NCBI RefSeq assembly: GCF_025770735.1
Contig: NZ_JAODPB010000003.1
Coordinates: 496,001 to 560,000 of the forward strand
Reading direction: 5' to 3'
DNA from: Shouchella tritolerans
GTDB taxonomy: Bacteria > Bacillota > Bacilli > Bacillales > Bacillaceae_D
Length of the DNA: 64,000 nucleotides
The position numbers and the translations under genes were made by a program. The notes under the pieces were generated by a model. It saw only the letters and a program-made list of their open reading frames with translations, was not told where the DNA came from and did not search any database. Each line of letters begins with the position of its first letter. Position 1 is the first letter of the stretch. This document shows positions 61,222 through 64,000 of the stretch, piece by piece.

Positions 61222-62292
61222 ATGTCAAAGGAATCCATTTACGGCCTTACAATGCCTCAGTTGACTGACTGGCTGATGGAACGTGGCCATAAAAAGTTCC
61301 GTGCCACACAAGTGTGGGACTGGCTCTACCGCAAACGGGTAACGACGTTTGCAGAAATGACCAACGTCAATAAAGAATGCCTACAGCTGTTGGAGGAACA
61401 CTTTGCCATCGAGACAATGAGCGAACATGTGCGGCAAGAGTCAAAAGACGGGACAATTAAATTTCTTTTTCGCCTCCAAGATGGCAATTTAATTGAAACG
61501 GTGTTAATGCGACATAAGTATGGCTTCTCGGTTTGCGTCACCACACAGGTCGGTTGCAATATTGGCTGCAGCTTTTGTGCGAGCGGCTTGTTGACCAAAA
61601 ACCGCGATCTGTCCAGTGGTGAAATTGTCGAGCAAATTATGAAAGTCCAGTTCCATTTGGATCAAGTAGGAAAAGAAGAGCGCGTGAGCCATGTTGTCGT
61701 AATGGGGATTGGCGAACCATTTGACAACTTCCAGAACACAGTCGATTTTCTTGAGATCATTAAGGATCATAAAGGTTTGGCAATTGGAGCAAGGCATATT
61801 ACCGTATCGACGAGCGGCCTTGCCCATAAAATCTATGAATTTGCCGACTTGAAACTGCAAGTCAACTTAGCCGTGTCTTTACATGCTCCAAACAATGAAC
61901 TTAGGTCGCGGATCATGAAAATCAACAAAGCGTTTCCGATTGAAAAATTAATGGATGCGATTGACTACTATATAGAAAAAACAAACCGCCGCGTGACCTA
62001 TGAATACATTTTAATCAAGGATGTCAATGACCATAAAGAAGAGGCATTGCAGTTAGCTGAGCTAATTGGTGATAAACGCCATCTTTCCTATGTGAATTTG
62101 ATCCCGTACAATCCAGTTGATGAGCATAGCCAATACCAACGCAGCGAACCTGAGGCCATTTCCCAGTTTTTCGACACATTGAAGAAAAAGGGCATCAATT
62201 GCGGCGTCCGCTTAGAGCATGGCACGGATATTGACGCGGCTTGCGGACAACTGAGAAGCAAACAAGAGAAGAAAAAAGCAAAGGTTAACTAA
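61222..62292 (+). CDS. Radical SAM 23S rRNA methyltransferase, RlmN-type
   Basis: A 356-residue radical SAM enzyme. The cluster cysteines are C112, C116 and C119 in [52 protein letters not shown] and the methyl-carrying Cys in [13 protein letters not shown] at the C-terminus are those of RlmN, which methylates C2 of A2503. It differs from the usual Bacillus RlmN in several places and stands alone with its own structured leader rather than in the cluster with prpC/prkC, so it may be a second paralogue. Cfr itself (C8 methylation) has different motifs such as SISFMGMGEALAN; those are not present. Confidence 0.88.
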   Translation: MSKESIYGLTMPQLTDWLMERGHKKFRATQVWDWLYRKRVTTFAEMTNVNKECLQLLEEHFAIETMSEHVRQESKDGTIKFLFRLQDGNLIETVLMRHKYGFSVCVTTQVGCNIGCSFCASGLLTKNRDLSSGEIVEQIMKVQFHLDQVGKEERVSHVVVMGIGEPFDNFQNTVDFLEIIKDHKGLAIGARHITVSTSGLAHKIYEFADLKLQVNLAVSLHAPNNELRSRIMKINKAFPIEKLMDAIDYYIEKTNRRVTYEYILIKDVNDHKEEALQLAELIGDKRHLSYVNLIPYNPVDEHSQYQRSEPEAISQFFDTLKKKGINCGVRLEHGTDIDAACGQLRSKQEKKKAKVN

Positions 62293-62299
62293 AAACAAT

Positions 62300-62334
62300 C
62301 CAATCCTGCTTGTAGTTGCGGGATTGGTTTTTTT
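62300..62334 (+). terminator. Terminator of the rlmN-type gene
   Basis: CCAATCCTGC and GCGGGATTGG pair with one GU step around an 8-base loop, followed by seven T, a few bases after the stop. Confidence 0.9.
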
Positions 62335-62504
62335 GTTGGTTAAAGGCGGAATCATAAAGGAGTGATTGTCCATTGTGTTCTCCCTTGCACATTTATTTGT
62401 AGTTACCGCCTCTTTCAAGTTTACTGGTAAGGGCTATATCATTGACGTGATCTCAGATCGAACTGTAAAATTAGTGGGAAGACACATTTTCTAGGAGGGC
62501 GTCT

Positions 62505-63788
62505 ATGCCTTGTTTTGATAGCGTTTACACAAAAGACTATGCGCAACAACTGGATGCAGTTGATCCACTTGCTCGCTTTCGCAATGAGTTTTACATAGAC
62601 AAAAAAAGCATTTATTTTGATGGCAATTCACTCGGCTTGCTATCTACACGCGCAGAGCAGTCATTGCTTGACGTGTTGGATTCGTGGAAACAGTATGGAA
62701 TTGACGGCTGGACGAAAGGGAAGCACCCTTGGTTTTATTTGTCTGAGTCATTGGGAGAAAAGATGGCTTCCCTTGTTGGTGTGAAAGGGGAAGAAGTGAT
62801 CGTAACTGGATCGACGACAACAAATCTCCACCAATTAGTTAGCTCCTTTTTTCGGCCTGAAGGAAAGAAAACGAAAATATTGGCAGACGAACTCAATTTT
62901 CCTAGTGACATTTATGCATTAAAGAGCCAGCTCTACCTTCGAGGCCTGGATCCAGCAAAACACCTTATTCAAGTGAAAAGCGAAAATGGCCACATTTTAA
63001 ATGAAACGGACATTATTGCGGAAATGAAAGAAGAGGTTGCTTTGATCGTTTTGCCGAGTGTTTTATATCGAAGCGGGCAAGTCCTCGATATGGAACGGTT
63101 AACAAAGGCCGCTCATCAAAGAAACATTCTAATCGGGTTTGATTTATGCCATTCGATTGGTTCCATTCCCCACCAATTAGGAAAGTGGGATGTGGACTTT
63201 GCTTTTTGGTGCACGTATAAACACGTAAATGGCGGACCGGGCAGTGTAGCGGCGCTATATGTGAACGAAAAGCACTTTGGTAGGCGCCCAGGACTGGCTG
63301 GATGGTTTAGTTCACACAAAGAAAAACAATTTGACATGGAGCATACGTTAACGCACGCTGAACATGCTGGCGCCTTTCAAATTGGTACGCCTCATATTTT
63401 AAGTATCGCGCCTTTGATCGGGTCTCTTGCCATTTTTGCAGAAGCAGGAATCGAACAAATTCGCAAAAAGTCGTTAAAACTGACTGAATATATGATGACA
63501 TTAATCGAGTACGAGCTTTCCGATTACGGTTTTACGATCCAAAACCCAAGGGATGAAAGACGAGGCGGCCATCTTTACATTGAGCACGATGAAGCAGCTC
63601 GTATTTGCAAAGCGCTTAAGGAAGAAAACGTGATCCCTGATTTTCGCAGCCCGAAAGGCATTCGCCTCGCACCGGTTGCCCTTTATAATACGTTTGAGGA
63701 AGTATGGAATAGCATTCAGGTCTTAAAGCTAATTATGAAAGAAGAGCGCTACAAAAAATTTAAAAATGAACGGGATGTGGTTGCTTAA
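62505..63788 (+). CDS. kynU: Kynureninase KynU
   Basis: A 427-residue PLP enzyme that splits L-kynurenine into anthranilate and alanine. It has the start [24 protein letters not shown]-type segment ([10 protein letters not shown]), [40 protein letters not shown] with the Asp and His, and the PLP lysine in [19 protein letters not shown]. The length matches the family. AGGAGG precedes the ATG. The stop overlaps the next start (TAATG). With kynB it belongs to tryptophan breakdown via kynurenine; kynA probably follows outside the window. Confidence 0.94.
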   Translation: MPCFDSVYTKDYAQQLDAVDPLARFRNEFYIDKKSIYFDGNSLGLLSTRAEQSLLDVLDSWKQYGIDGWTKGKHPWFYLSESLGEKMASLVGVKGEEVIVTGSTTTNLHQLVSSFFRPEGKKTKILADELNFPSDIYALKSQLYLRGLDPAKHLIQVKSENGHILNETDIIAEMKEEVALIVLPSVLYRSGQVLDMERLTKAAHQRNILIGFDLCHSIGSIPHQLGKWDVDFAFWCTYKHVNGGPGSVAALYVNEKHFGRRPGLAGWFSSHKEKQFDMEHTLTHAEHAGAFQIGTPHILSIAPLIGSLAIFAEAGIEQIRKKSLKLTEYMMTLIEYELSDYGFTIQNPRDERRGGHLYIEHDEAARICKALKEENVIPDFRSPKGIRLAPVALYNTFEEVWNSIQVLKLIMKEERYKKFKNERDVVA

Positions 63789-64000
63789 TGAATCATGCAA
63801 ATAACGTGAACCGCTGGATCGATGTATCACAGCCACTTAATAAAAAGCTTGCCCACTGGCCAGGTGACTTGCCTTATTCGTACCAGCTGACATGTTCCAA
63901 ACAGCAAACAGGTTCTGTTAATATTGGCCAAATCGCGATGAGTGTCCACTCTGGTACTCACGTGGATGCGCCGTTTCATTTTAAAAACGATGGTGCCAAA
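63788..64000 (+). CDS. kynB: Kynurenine formamidase KynB (5' part)
   Basis: The first 71 codons of a cyclase-family metal hydrolase, cut off by the window end. It reads RWIDVSQPLNKKLAHWPGDL and then MSVHSGTHVDAPFHFKNDGA, where HSGTHVDAPxHF is the metal-binding motif of KynB (N-formylkynurenine to kynurenine). The start overlaps the kynU stop by one base. Truncated only by the end of the sequence. Confidence 0.92.
   Translation, partial: MNHANNVNRWIDVSQPLNKKLAHWPGDLPYSYQLTCSKQQTGSVNIGQIAMSVHSGTHVDAPFHFKNDGAK

Noticed and set aside
61222-62292. Cfr-type antibiotic resistance methyltransferase
   Set aside because: The motifs around the cluster ([11 protein letters not shown]) and MGIGEPFDN are of RlmN type; Cfr has a clearly different MGMGEALAN segment.
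1-64000. CRISPR array, tRNA, rRNA or prophage
   Set aside because: No regularly spaced repeats, no tRNA-like cloverleaf or rRNA segments and no phage structural genes were seen.

Overview
The window looks like a chromosomal segment of a low-to-moderate GC Bacillaceae, most like an alkaliphilic Bacillus of the Shouchella (Bacillus) clausii type. This is inferred from strong AGGAGG-type ribosome binding sites, lipoproteins with lipobox cysteines, rho-independent terminators, candidate CcpA cre sites, and Bacillus-style gene sets (cysH-sat-cysP-cysC with siroheme genes, yjmD-uxuA-yjmF, ytr-like ABC operon). No rRNA, tRNA or CRISPR array was seen.

Layout. 0-12 kb holds the end of an M29-type aminopeptidase, an MFS gene overlapping a small tautomerase, chrA, a thiamine-binding protein, an acyl-CoA synthetase, a lipoprotein, two uncharacterised genes, an NprR/PlcR-like TPR regulator and a MOSC protein. 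12.4-13.9 kb is an esterase-padR operon with two palindromic operators in its promoter. 14.0-24.1 kb is a nine-gene assimilatory sulfate reduction operon: uptake (cysP), activation (sat, cysC), reduction (cysH, cysJ, cysI) and siroheme synthesis (a SUMT with a HemD-like tail, sirB, ylnF). 24.2-26.1 kb is a GntR/ABC ATPase/permease operon.

26.4-34.4 kb is a tricarboxylate gene set: TctC-TctA-TctB uptake with a PrpF-family isomerase on the minus strand, and divergently a LysR regulator, an isocitrate/isopropylmalate dehydrogenase family enzyme and a TcuA-like flavoprotein. It is probably a route for tricarballylate- or aconitate-like acids. 35-38 kb is a hexuronate (mannonate) module. 38-42 kb is a scarred region: a ubiX gene, a TetR gene with an array of operator half-sites, a compositionally different MFS gene, an IS1182-like transposase remnant, and a second, broken copy of the ubiX 5' end.

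42-48 kb holds a small membrane protein/XRE pair, cstA, and a YfcC-type carrier, RpiR regulator and M20 peptidase set, with cre-like sites in the cstA/carrier divergent region, then an SDR remnant. 48-51 kb has an ACR3-like transporter, a membrane protein and a sirtuin. 51-58 kb is a chitin module: a chbBCAF-like PTS and GH4 phosphoglycosidase, a ChbG/YdjC deacetylase, a GntR regulator and a secreted GH18 chitinase, sharing a GTAAYTAC-like motif. 58-64 kb has small membrane proteins, a large palindromic intergenic element, an OFA-type MFS gene, an rlmN-type methyltransferase with a structured leader, and the start of a kynurenine operon (kynU, kynB), which runs off the end.
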